19,674 nt of DNA from UBA1081 sp045639185 (lineage in GTDB: Bacteria; Bacillota; Clostridia; Oscillospirales; Acutalibacteraceae). This document shows, piece after piece, positions 1 through 6,505 of this stretch. The notes beneath the pieces are model-generated. The model worked only from the letters and a program-made list of their open reading frames with translations, was not told the DNA's origin and searched no databases. The stretch is taken from assembly GCA_045639185.1 (NCBI GenBank), contig JAZUCO010000126.1, positions 1 through 19,674 of the forward strand, written 5' to 3'. The stretch's first letter is position 1. Each line of letters opens with the position of its first letter. Both the position numbers and the translations under genes were made by a program.

Positions 1-649
1 CGATTGTTCTGAATGTGAAGTTACCGGGTGTGATTTCGTTTCTGAAAGCCTTACCGATCTGACCGATGCTGAAGGGGAGCTTTGCTCTCATTGTTCTCTG
101 AACGTTGAGATAGTTTACGTATTCACCCTGCGCATTTTCGGGACGGAGATAAATAACGCTCTTGCTGTTGTTTGTAACGCCTCTGAATGTCTGGAACATA
201 AGGTTAAATTCTCTGATGTCTGTGAAATTGTGCTTGCCGCAGTTGGGGCAGGGAATTGAATGATCCTTGATGAACTGGAACATTTCTTCCTTTGTCATAC
301 CGTCTGCGTGAGCATTTTCATCGAAATCGTCGATGAGGTTGTCAGCTCTGTGACGCATTTTACATTCTTTACAGTCAAGAAGAGGGTCTGAGAATGATGC
401 AACGTGACCGCTTGCTTCCCAGACTCTGGGGTGCATAAGGATATCTGCATCAACTTCGTAGCTGTTCTTTCTTTCCTGAATGAATCTCTTTCTCCAGGTG
501 TCTTTTACATTATTCTTAAGTCTTGCACCGAGAGGGCCGTAGTCCCAAGTATTTGCAAGACCGCCGTAGATATCACTGCCTGCGAAAATAAAGCCTCTGC
601 CTTTGCAAAGGGCAACAATTTTTTCCATTGTCTTTTCTGTGTTAAGCAT
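1..649 (-). CDS. glyQS: Glycyl-tRNA synthetase, one-subunit bacterial type (partial, N-terminal 216 codons)
   Basis: Class II aminoacyl-tRNA synthetase that charges tRNA-Gly in the cytoplasm. Read on the minus strand from ATG at 649, the frame stays open to the left edge, so only the N-terminal part is present. Visible family signatures are WDYGPLGARLKNN near residues 35-47 (motif 1 region), Cys pairs at 93/96 and 134/137 in the insertion domain, the block RPENAQGEY (169-177), and motif 2, GQIGKAFRNEITPGNFTFRT (196-215). These are typical of the dimeric GlyQS of Firmicutes rather than the alpha2beta2 GlyQ/GlyS enzyme. GGAGG lies 5 nt before the start codon. It is transcribed divergently from the GH5 gene. 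The leader is only about 28 nt, too short for a T-box. The gene continues outside the window. Confidence 0.95.
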   Translation of the reverse strand, partial: MLNTEKTMEKIVALCKGRGFIFAGSDIYGGLANTWDYGPLGARLKNNVKDTWRKRFIQERKNSYEVDADILMHPRVWEASGHVASFSDPLLDCKECKMRHRADNLIDDFDENAHADGMTKEEMFQFIKDHSIPCPNCGKHNFTDIREFNLMFQTFRGVTNNSKSVIYLRPENAQGEYVNYLNVQRTMRAKLPFSIGQIGKAFRNEITPGNFTFRTI

Positions 650-683
650 GATTATACCTCCAAACATAACAATACGATTATTT

Positions 684-712
684 ATTTTAGAACATTGTTA
701 ATGAATTGTCAA
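684..712 (-). promoter_or_regulatory. Promoter of glyQS
   Basis: On the minus strand there is a perfect -35 TTGACA (712-707), a 17-nt spacer and a -10 TAAAAT (689-684). Transcription would begin near 677, about 28 nt before the glyQS ATG. It is a housekeeping sigma-A-type promoter. Confidence 0.75.
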
Positions 713-751
713 GTGAAAGATAAATTCTTATATGAACTTTTAAATTAACTA

Positions 752-780
752 TGGACTTTCCCAAATTTTTCATATATAAT
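752..780 (+). promoter_or_regulatory. Promoter of the GH5 glycoside hydrolase gene
   Basis: TGGACT (752-757, 4 of 6 consensus), a 17-nt spacer and a perfect TATAAT (775-780). The predicted start near 787 gives a leader of about 29 nt carrying GGAGGT at 800-805. It is divergent from the glyQS promoter. Confidence 0.65.
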
Positions 781-815
781 GTTTAAGTAGAATTTTAACG
801 GAGGTTATATATGCT

Positions 816-2279
816 ATGAAAAAAGTAATCTGTTCGTTTCTTGCGTTTGTAATTGCGATGGTTTCCTTAACATCAGTTCTTTCTGTATGTGCTTTTGCAG
901 AAGACAATATCGCAATTTATGACGAAGATGCACTTCACACAGAAGGCTACAAACTTGTGAATAAAAAGGGCGAAGAAGTTTTCCTTAAAGGACTCAACCT
1001 TGGTGGATGGCTTATTATGGAAGACTGGATGTGTCCCGTTGCAAACAATGACACAGGCGACTCTTACACTTACAATGTGCTTACAGAACGTTTCGGTGTA
1101 GAGAAGACCTATGAGCTTCTCAATATCTATCAGGACAACTGGATTGTTGAATCTGACTTCCTCAACATTGCTCAGATGGGCTTCAACTGTGTCCGAATTC
1201 CTTTCTGGTACAGAAATTTCCAGTCAGATGACAACGGTACATGGATTCTTGATGAAAACGGTGAAATCGACCTTTCAAGACTTGAATGGGCTGTTGAAAT
1301 GTGCCGTAAATACGGTCTTTATGCAATTCTTGACCTGCACGGTGTAAACGGTTGTCAGAGCAATAGTGACCATTGCGGAACAAGCGGAAATATGCACTTC
1401 TTTGATCAGACTGCACAGGGGGACTGGTACCGTGAACAGGCAACAGAACTCTGGAGAGTTATTGCAAAGAGATTCAAAGGCGATCCCGCAATTGCTATGT
1501 TTGATATTCTCAACGAACCCATGAGTGAATACTACGGTGTCAAGGTTCATCAGTATTACTGGGAATTCTATGATATGGCTTATGATGCAATCAGAGCAGA
1601 AGACCCCGACAGAGTTCTCACAATGATCGGTACATGGAGTGCTGCAAACCTTCCCGATCCCGATGATTACGGTTGGAAGAATGTTGTATATCAGTTCCAT
1701 CAGTATGACAAGAGAAATGCGAACTACACAACAAGAATTGCAGAAGCATGGGCTTGTGACTACAATGTGCCTTTCTTTGCAGGTGAATTCCACCCCACAA
1801 GTGATGAAGCAACTCTCGATTTTGCTATCAATGCATACAACTCAAACGATGTAAGCTGGGCACTCTGGACATACAAGGGCTACAACAGCTGGGCAGCATG
1901 GGCAGACTGGTTCTGTTACGGCAGCACATCAGATGAATTTATTGTTGATGTTGATAACGATTCATATGAAACAATCGCTTACAAATGGGGCGAAGTAATG
2001 CAGACAAACAGCGGTTATTTCTATGAAGGTCAGCTTTTCAAGGTTGCAAAGAAATATCTTCCCGAAGCAACTGTAGATGCAGTTCCTTTCAGAAATCAGT
2101 GGGATATTGACCGTTATGTTGCAGGCCATGTTCACAACGGCGGCGGTTATACAGAAAGTAATGAATGTTTCTTCTGTGATTTCTTCAGATCAGTCCAGGA
2201 TATTCCCCTTATCGGAGCAATCGTCAGATGGATTCACGGACTTGTGCATTCAACATCAACTGCAAGTAATATAGACTGA
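816..2279 (+). CDS. Secreted glycoside hydrolase family 5 (cellulase/exo-beta-glucanase-like)
   Basis: Predicted retaining beta-glycosidase acting on beta-glucan or a related polysaccharide outside the cell. Residues 1-28 form a signal peptide (MKK, hydrophobic core, AFA before EDN). The GH5 TIM barrel follows: GLNLGGWL (59-66), FNCVRIPFWY, YAILDLHG, and DILNEPM with predicted acid/base Glu234. Next come VYQFHQYD and FAGEFHPT with predicted nucleophile Glu324. The LGGWL opening resembles the exo-1,3-glucanase-like branch, but the substrate cannot be fixed from sequence. After the barrel is a tail of about 50 residues with HVH (438-440), CFFC (451-454) and a hydrophobic/amphipathic stretch (464-478), of unknown role. 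ATG 816 is chosen because GGAGGT lies 10 nt upstream; ATG 811 gives only two codons. The gene is monocistronic with its own promoter and terminator. Confidence 0.88.
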   Translation: MKKVICSFLAFVIAMVSLTSVLSVCAFAEDNIAIYDEDALHTEGYKLVNKKGEEVFLKGLNLGGWLIMEDWMCPVANNDTGDSYTYNVLTERFGVEKTYELLNIYQDNWIVESDFLNIAQMGFNCVRIPFWYRNFQSDDNGTWILDENGEIDLSRLEWAVEMCRKYGLYAILDLHGVNGCQSNSDHCGTSGNMHFFDQTAQGDWYREQATELWRVIAKRFKGDPAIAMFDILNEPMSEYYGVKVHQYYWEFYDMAYDAIRAEDPDRVLTMIGTWSAANLPDPDDYGWKNVVYQFHQYDKRNANYTTRIAEAWACDYNVPFFAGEFHPTSDEATLDFAINAYNSNDVSWALWTYKGYNSWAAWADWFCYGSTSDEFIVDVDNDSYETIAYKWGEVMQTNSGYFYEGQLFKVAKKYLPEATVDAVPFRNQWDIDRYVAGHVHNGGGYTESNECFFCDFFRSVQDIPLIGAIVRWIHGLVHSTSTASNID

Positions 2280-2296
2280 TAATTCTTAATATCCGG

Positions 2297-2331
2297 CAGC
2301 AACCGTATTTCGGTTGCTGTCAATTTTTTTT
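2297..2331 (+). terminator. Intrinsic terminator after the GH5 gene
   Basis: A 9-bp stem CAGCAACCG/CGGTTGCTG (2297-2305 with 2311-2319, loop TATTT) is followed by a T-rich tail. It starts 18 nt after the GH5 stop codon. Confidence 0.85.
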
Positions 2332-2361
2332 GAATAAAATGTAAAAAAGGGATATTTTATG

Positions 2362-2390
2362 TTGACTTATTATTGCAATAGTGATACACT
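2362..2390 (+). promoter_or_regulatory. Promoter of the leader ORF and ABC exporter operon
   Basis: TTGACT (2362-2367), a 17-nt spacer and TACACT (2385-2390). The predicted start near 2397 precedes the leader ORF by about 36 nt. It is the only strong promoter seen upstream of the exporter genes, so transcription must pass the hairpin at 2509-2535 to reach them. Confidence 0.65.
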
Positions 2391-2420
2391 CTGTCTGTTA
2401 TATAAATAACAACTAATAGA

Positions 2421-2487
2421 AGGCGGATAAAAATGATGAATATGAATACTGCAAAAACAAAAGAAGCTAAGTGCAATTTATCCGTTT
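2421..2487 (+). promoter_or_regulatory. Possible RNA stem hiding the leader-ORF ribosome binding site
   Basis: AGGCGGATAAA (2421-2431) contains the Shine-Dalgarno-like AGGCGG and touches the first leader ATG. It can pair with TTTATCCGTTT (2477-2487) in the 3' part of the same ORF: 11 base pairs, two of them G-U. The intervening ORF sequence would form the loop. The pairing is seen in the sequence; any regulatory role is inference. Confidence 0.35.
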
Positions 2488-2495
2488 CTGCGTAA
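2433..2495 (+). CDS. Putative 20-residue leader or cargo peptide upstream of the ABC exporters
   Basis: ATG 2433 to TAA 2493-2495 encodes 20 residues, beginning MMNMNTAKTK and ending KCNLSVSA, with one Cys, a Lys-rich middle and no hydrophobic core. It lies between a good promoter (2362-2390) and an intrinsic terminator (2509-2535), with AGGCGG seven nucleotides before the first ATG. In-frame ATGs at 2436 and 2442 are alternatives. Neighbouring exporters raise two possibilities: a leader peptide controlling readthrough into the operon, or a tiny peptide (signal or modified peptide) exported by those transporters. I recognise no known peptide family, and it could also be chance reading within a structured leader RNA. 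Confidence 0.4.
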   Translation: MMNMNTAKTKEAKCNLSVSA

Positions 2496-2508
2496 TTTGA
2501 GGATATTG

Positions 2509-2535
2509 CCCCGGCTGTGTGTCGGGGATTTTTTT
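2509..2535 (+). terminator. Intrinsic terminator/attenuator between the leader ORF and the exporter genes
   Basis: CCCCG (2509-2513) pairs with CGGGG (2523-2527) around a 9-nt loop and is followed by A then seven T residues. It starts 14 nt after the leader-ORF stop and ends 40 nt before the first exporter ATG. Exporter expression would therefore require readthrough or antitermination. Confidence 0.65.
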
Positions 2536-2575
2536 AATGCACAATGCATTATTGATGTTTCGGAAGGAGAAAATT

Positions 2576-4399
2576 ATGGCTAAAAAGCAAAAAGCGCCAA
2601 AAGAGAAATCTTATGTGTTAAGAAATACATTGTTTATTCTCGGTTGCGGTCTTAAAAGCGCACCCCTTGCAATGATAAGTCTTTATGTTTCCAATATTAT
2701 CGAAAACGTATATTATTCTCTTGTTTTCAGCGTTTTCTTCCTCAAAACAGCGTTGTCTGTTATTGAGGGTAACGGCACATTCAGAGAACTTGTCATAAAA
2801 ATCGTGCTTATGGTTATCGGTAAGGTTTTTGTTGATATGATGGGGTATTTCACGAATTTCTATGCAAAAATCCGTTTTGAAATCAAGTGTGAAGGTTACA
2901 TAAACGATATGATTTTCAAAAAGGCACAGCAGGTTGAACTTGCGTGTTACGAAAATCCCGATTTCTTTGACAGATATAATCGTGCAACATGGGTTGTTGA
3001 AAAAGGCGGTTTCAAGAGAATCGTGCAGGGGACATCATGGGTTATCGGCTCACTTATCAGCCTTGTTGTAATGGTCTGCTACCTTGTGTCAATTGACCCG
3101 TTTATGATAATTTTCATAATCTGTCCCGTATTTGTTACATTTTTCAGGGTGCTCAAGCATAAAGAAGAGTTCAGAAAAGAAAAAGAAACAACTCCTTACG
3201 AAAGACAGAAAGATTATGTCAGAAGAACTGTTCTTCTCAAGGATTTTGCAAAAGAAATCAAGACAACTGATATTTTCACAGTACTCAAGAAACGTTTTGC
3301 AAGTGCAATCGAAAACAATATCAGACTCATAAAAAAATACGGTATGCGAGTTGCTGTGCTTGAGATTCTCAGTGACCTTTTCGGTGATGTTGTGCCCGTT
3401 GCAGGCGGTTTCGGTTACGGCTGTTACCGTGTTGCTTCATTGGGCAATCTTCCCGTGTCAGATTTCTCTGTTCTTGTTTCTGCAATTCTTCAGTGCCGAT
3501 ACAAAATCAATAACTTTGCACGTTATTTCACAATGCAGCAGAAGCATTGTCTGTGGGTGCAGAGTCTTCGTGAATTCCTCGCTTACGAGCCTCAGATTGT
3601 TGACGGCGGAGCAGATGCGGAAGAATTTGAATCACTCGAATTCAGAAATGTTTCATTTGCTTACCACGGCAAAAAAGAAGATACACTCAAAAATATTTCT
3701 TTCAGAATCAATAAGGGGGAAACTGTTGCCATTGTCGGTCACAACGGTGCAGGTAAAACAACTCTTTCAAAACTTCTTATGCGTCTTTATGATGTTACAG
3801 AGGGTGAGATTCTTTATAACGGCAGAAATATAAAAGAATACAATCTTAACTCCTACAGAGAGCGTTTTGCAAGCGTTTTTCAGGATTACCGCATTTTTGC
3901 AATGTCCGTTGCCGAAAACGTTCTTATGCAGGAGGTTGATGAAAACAATATTCCCCTGGCAGAAAAAGCTCTTACACAAAGCGGTGTTATGAATAAAATT
4001 TCAACACTTCCCGAGGGTGTGAATACTCTTCTTACAAAAGAATTTGATGACGAAGGTGCTTCACTTTCAGGCGGTGAAACCCAGAAACTTGCAATCGCAA
4101 GACTTTTTGCAAAGAATTTTGATGTGGCTGTTCTTGACGAGCCTTCTTCTGCCCTTGACCCTGTTGCTGAGTCAAAAATGTATGATGCACTTGCAGAGGG
4201 TACAAAGGACAAAACAGTCCTTTATATTTCACACCGTCTTTCAAGTGCCGCAAATGCAGACAGAATTCTTGTTTTCCGTGGCGGCAGACTCACAGAGACG
4301 GGTAATCATCAGGAGCTTATGGCAAAAGGCGGAGAGTATTGCGAAATGTTCACTCTTCAGGCTTCAGGTTACAGAGAGGAGGATGGAGATGAAAATTGA
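2576..4399 (+). CDS. ABC exporter half-transporter, A-type subunit of pair 1
   Basis: A 607-residue type IV ABC exporter half with an N-terminal transmembrane domain (hydrophobic helices roughly within 20-330) and a C-terminal nucleotide-binding domain. Visible motifs: Walker A GHNGAGKT (388-395), Q-loop VFQDYRIF, signature LSGGE (497-501), Walker B VLDE with catalytic Glu522, and H-loop His553. The stretch before the signature reads EFDDEGASLSGGE instead of the usual EVGERG-type X-loop. No C39 peptidase domain is present. ATG 2576 is chosen because AAGGAG ends 6 nt upstream; a GTG at 2519 would lie inside the attenuator hairpin. The gene overlaps B1 by 11 nt, suggesting a translationally coupled heterodimer. 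The substrate is unknown; export of a peptide or lipid-like compound is inferred from the fold. Confidence 0.88.
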   Translation: MAKKQKAPKEKSYVLRNTLFILGCGLKSAPLAMISLYVSNIIENVYYSLVFSVFFLKTALSVIEGNGTFRELVIKIVLMVIGKVFVDMMGYFTNFYAKIRFEIKCEGYINDMIFKKAQQVELACYENPDFFDRYNRATWVVEKGGFKRIVQGTSWVIGSLISLVVMVCYLVSIDPFMIIFIICPVFVTFFRVLKHKEEFRKEKETTPYERQKDYVRRTVLLKDFAKEIKTTDIFTVLKKRFASAIENNIRLIKKYGMRVAVLEILSDLFGDVVPVAGGFGYGCYRVASLGNLPVSDFSVLVSAILQCRYKINNFARYFTMQQKHCLWVQSLREFLAYEPQIVDGGADAEEFESLEFRNVSFAYHGKKEDTLKNISFRINKGETVAIVGHNGAGKTTLSKLLMRLYDVTEGEILYNGRNIKEYNLNSYRERFASVFQDYRIFAMSVAENVLMQEVDENNIPLAEKALTQSGVMNKISTLPEGVNTLLTKEFDDEGASLSGGETQKLAIARLFAKNFDVAVLDEPSSALDPVAESKMYDALAEGTKDKTVLYISHRLSSAANADRILVFRGGRLTETGNHQELMAKGGEYCEMFTLQASGYREEDGDEN

Positions 4400-6188
4400 T
4401 AAAGAAAAACTTTCACAGAGAGCAGAAAAAGTCAGAAACTATCTGTTTATGATGAAATTTGTTTTCAGAAATTCTCCTTTGCTCATTATTTTCACAATCA
4501 TCTTTGACCTTATGACAGAGCTTCCCTGGGTGCTCTCCAACGTTGTGCTGCTGAAATACATAATCGATGTTATTTCATCAGGTGCAGACATTTACAGAGT
4601 TTTCATTGCCTGCGGACTTTTTGCAGGACTTGTTATTGTGGGTAATGTGGGTAACACGGTTTTTTATGAAATTCTTATGCCTGTGCAGAAAGAAAAGCTT
4701 CATAAAAAGCTCTATGAACAGATTTATGAAAAAGCTGCAAGAATGGATCTTGCTTCTTATGATGATCCCAAATTCTACAATGATTTTGTTCTCTCAATGA
4801 ACACAATGGGTGACAGAATCGAATCCATCATTCACGATGCCACTACACTTTTTACAAACATCGTTGCAATTTCAACAATTACCGGTATTGTTGCATCAAT
4901 TGATCCGATGTGTCTTATTTTTGTTATTGTGTGTATTCTTATTATGCTTCCTTTCGGCAGACTTGTTGCAAAAGTCAATGTGGACAGGACTGAGGCAATG
5001 ACACCTCTTGACAGAAAAAATCTCTATTTCTGGCGAGTTTTCTATCTTCAGGATTATGCAAAAGAGATAAGACTCAACCCTGCAGGTGAAATGACAGAAA
5101 GACGTTATCATCAGAATATCAAAGACCGTCTTTTCACAATCACTCCGTTCCTCAAGAAGCAGTGGAAACTGTACTTCTGTCACGAAAGCGTCCCTTTCAC
5201 AATTCTTCTTTATCTCGGTGTAACTCTTTTCCTCGGCTATAAAGCCATTGTTCTCAAAGAGCTTGAAATGGGTGAATTTGCGGCATCATTCAACGGTGCA
5301 ATCAATATCGGTGACAGAATGTTTTTCCTTACATCTTGGTTTGCAATCGGTTTCCGTGAAAACGGACTTTATGTAAATAAATTCAAGAAATTTATGGGTG
5401 CCGATGAAAAAATCAAAGGCGGTAACCATAAAGAAGTACTTGAAAAACCAAAGTCTCTCAAGCTCAATAACGTTTCATTCACATATCCCGGTAATGATAA
5501 ACCCACTCTTAAAAATATCAATCTTGAAATAAAACCTTATCAGAAAATAGCACTTGTAGGCTATAACGGTGCAGGTAAAACAACTCTCACAAATCTGCTT
5601 CTGAGACTTTATGATGTCACCGAGGGCAGCATAACGGTAGGGGACAGAGATATCAGAGAATGGGATATAAAAGCATATCACGAGAATTTTGCGGCAGTAT
5701 TCCAGGATTTCTCACTCTTTGGCGCAACCGTCGGTGAAAATGTTGCAATGAGTGACAACCCCGATGAAGAAAAAGTCCTTGCGGCACTTGACGAAGGCGG
5801 TTTTTCCAAGGAGCTTAAAAACGGCATTGATACCGTGCTTCTTCGTGAATTTGACGATGAAGGACTTTCACTCTCAGGCGGTGAAGCTCAGAAAGTTGCA
5901 ATTTCAAGAACATTCTATAAGAATTGTTCATTTGCAATTCTTGATGAACCATCTGCAAACCTTGACCCGATGAGTGAATATGCACTCAATGAGGCAATGT
6001 CAAGAGCTGCACAGAATAAAACAGTTATTTTTATTTCTCACAGACTTTCCACAACAGTTATGGCAGACGTTATTTATATGCTCGAAAAAGGCGAAATTGT
6101 TGAACAGGGCACCCACGAGGAGCTTATGGCACTTGACGGAAAGTATGCGTATATGTTTAAGCTTCAGGCGGAAAAGTATAAACAATAA
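4389..6188 (+). CDS. ABC exporter half-transporter, B-type subunit of pair 1
   Basis: A 599-residue half-transporter, predicted partner of the preceding gene. The transmembrane domain spans about residues 15-340. The nucleotide-binding domain has Walker A GYNGAGKT (391-398), VFQDFSLFGATVGENV, signature LSGGE (495-499), Walker B ILDE with Glu520, and His551. The X-loop region is EFDDEGLSLSGGE. All ATPase residues look intact, unlike many heterodimeric exporters with one degenerate site. ATG 4389 has GGAGG six nucleotides upstream within the previous gene; ATG 4383 has no room for a ribosome binding site. The last codons (K-Q-stop) lie inside the 15-bp hairpin that opens the following repeat element. 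B-type features (DEPSANLDP, GATxGEN) recur in B2, showing paralogy by pair duplication. Confidence 0.88.
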   Translation: MKIDKEKLSQRAEKVRNYLFMMKFVFRNSPLLIIFTIIFDLMTELPWVLSNVVLLKYIIDVISSGADIYRVFIACGLFAGLVIVGNVGNTVFYEILMPVQKEKLHKKLYEQIYEKAARMDLASYDDPKFYNDFVLSMNTMGDRIESIIHDATTLFTNIVAISTITGIVASIDPMCLIFVIVCILIMLPFGRLVAKVNVDRTEAMTPLDRKNLYFWRVFYLQDYAKEIRLNPAGEMTERRYHQNIKDRLFTITPFLKKQWKLYFCHESVPFTILLYLGVTLFLGYKAIVLKELEMGEFAASFNGAINIGDRMFFLTSWFAIGFRENGLYVNKFKKFMGADEKIKGGNHKEVLEKPKSLKLNNVSFTYPGNDKPTLKNINLEIKPYQKIALVGYNGAGKTTLTNLLLRLYDVTEGSITVGDRDIREWDIKAYHENFAAVFQDFSLFGATVGENVAMSDNPDEEKVLAALDEGGFSKELKNGIDTVLLREFDDEGLSLSGGEAQKVAISRTFYKNCSFAILDEPSANLDPMSEYALNEAMSRAAQNKTVIFISHRLSTTVMADVIYMLEKGEIVEQGTHEELMALDGKYAYMFKLQAEKYKQ

Positions 6189-6212
6189 TTTAGCGGAGCT
6201 AAATTATTGTTT
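6180..6212. terminator. Hairpin at the stop codon of B1, terminator-like
   Basis: AAACAATAATTTAGC pairs perfectly with GCTAAATTATTGTTT (loop GGA). The B1 stop codon TAA (6186-6188) is inside the 5' arm and the 3' arm ends in TTT. It could act as a weak terminator or 3'-end stabiliser, and is also the left terminus of repeat copy 1. Confidence 0.5.
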
Positions 6213-6292
6213 CAATTCGTAATTCGTAATTCGCAATGCGTAATTTCGGAACACCTTTGGTGTTGGATTTACAAAAATTGTTAAGCAAAACC

Positions 6293-6371
6293 TGTAGGGA
6301 CCGATCCCCTGATCGGTCCGTCCTGAAGTTTCATAAGACTTTGCGGAACGATGTGGGCATCGTTCCCTACA
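6293..6371. repeat. Two-hairpin (REP/BIME-like) core, copy 1
   Basis: A 79-bp unit bounded by TGTAGGGA and TCCCTACA. The first hairpin is GGACCGATC/GATCGGTCC (6298-6306/6311-6319, loop CCCT). The second is GGAACGATG/CATCGTTCC (6345-6353/6358-6366, loop TGGG). A 25-nt centre (6320-6344) separates them. The two stems differ from each other, yet each is perfectly self-complementary. Confidence 0.8.
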
Positions 6372-6400
6372 CTGACGATACAAACAGGCTTTATTATAAA
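6372..6400 (+). promoter_or_regulatory. Possible promoter inside repeat copy 1, facing pair 2
   Basis: CTGACG (6372-6377), a 17-nt spacer and TATAAA (6395-6400). The same CTGACG-17-TATAAA arrangement is preserved in inverted orientation in copy 2. It could supply transcription for A2-B2, but the -35 is poor. Confidence 0.3.
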
Positions 6401-6460
6401 ATGGGTTAAAGGGCGAAGCCCCTTCCACACTTATTCACTATTACCTATTACTTCTTACTT

Positions 6461-6493
6461 AAACAATAATTTATCGCAGATAAATTATTGTTT
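6461..6493. repeat. Right terminal hairpin of repeat copy 1
   Basis: AAACAATAATTTATC pairs perfectly over 15 bp with GATAAATTATTGTTT (loop GCA). It ends directly before the GAAAGGA ribosome binding site of A2, so it could affect access to that site. Confidence 0.7.
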
Positions 6494-6505
6494 GAAAGGA
6501 TAATT

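Larger units (their letters stand above)
6180..6493. repeat. Composite MITE-like repeat element, copy 1
   Basis: This 314-bp noncoding unit fills most of the 317-nt gap between the two ABC gene pairs. It opens with a 15-bp-stem hairpin (6180-6194/6198-6212) and closes with another (6461-6475/6479-6493). Both are built from AAACAATAATTTA(G/T)C and its complement. Just inside the left hairpin is a 7-bp-period array (6215-6249, ATTCGTA-like); just before the right one is another (6433-6460, ATTACTT-like). Between them lie a promoter-like segment, a GGGCGAAGCCC mini-hairpin and the two-hairpin core (6293-6371). Related elements lie at 10101-10371 and 12567-12759. No transposase is encoded. No clear target duplication is visible. 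Confidence 0.7.

Noticed and set aside
650..720. T-box riboswitch upstream of glyQS, as is common in Firmicutes.
   Set aside because: A consensus promoter lies only about 28 nt before the start codon, leaving no room for a T-box leader.
404..748. A plus-strand frame of 114 codons at the left end.
   Set aside because: It is antisense to glyQS and lacks a ribosome binding site; the minus strand carries the conserved synthetase motifs.
1275..1793. A 172-codon antisense frame inside the GH5 gene.
   Set aside because: It lies opposite a clear GH5 catalytic domain, has no recognisable family pattern, and arises from codon bias of the sense strand.
2536..2550. Inverted repeat AATGCA-CAA-TGCATT between the attenuator and the first ABC gene, considered as an operator or second terminator.
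   Set aside because: It has only 6 bp, no T tract, and similar AT-rich heptad-like sequence recurs in the intergenic regions, so no function can be supported.
2576..4399. Assignment of the first ABC protein as a peptidase-containing bacteriocin exporter (C39 type).
   Set aside because: The N terminus goes straight into transmembrane helices with no room for a C39 protease domain.
6215..6460. Short repeated units considered as a CRISPR array.
   Set aside because: Seven-base tandem units without spacers, and cores of about 79 bp in only one copy per locus, do not fit repeat-spacer structure; no cas genes are present.
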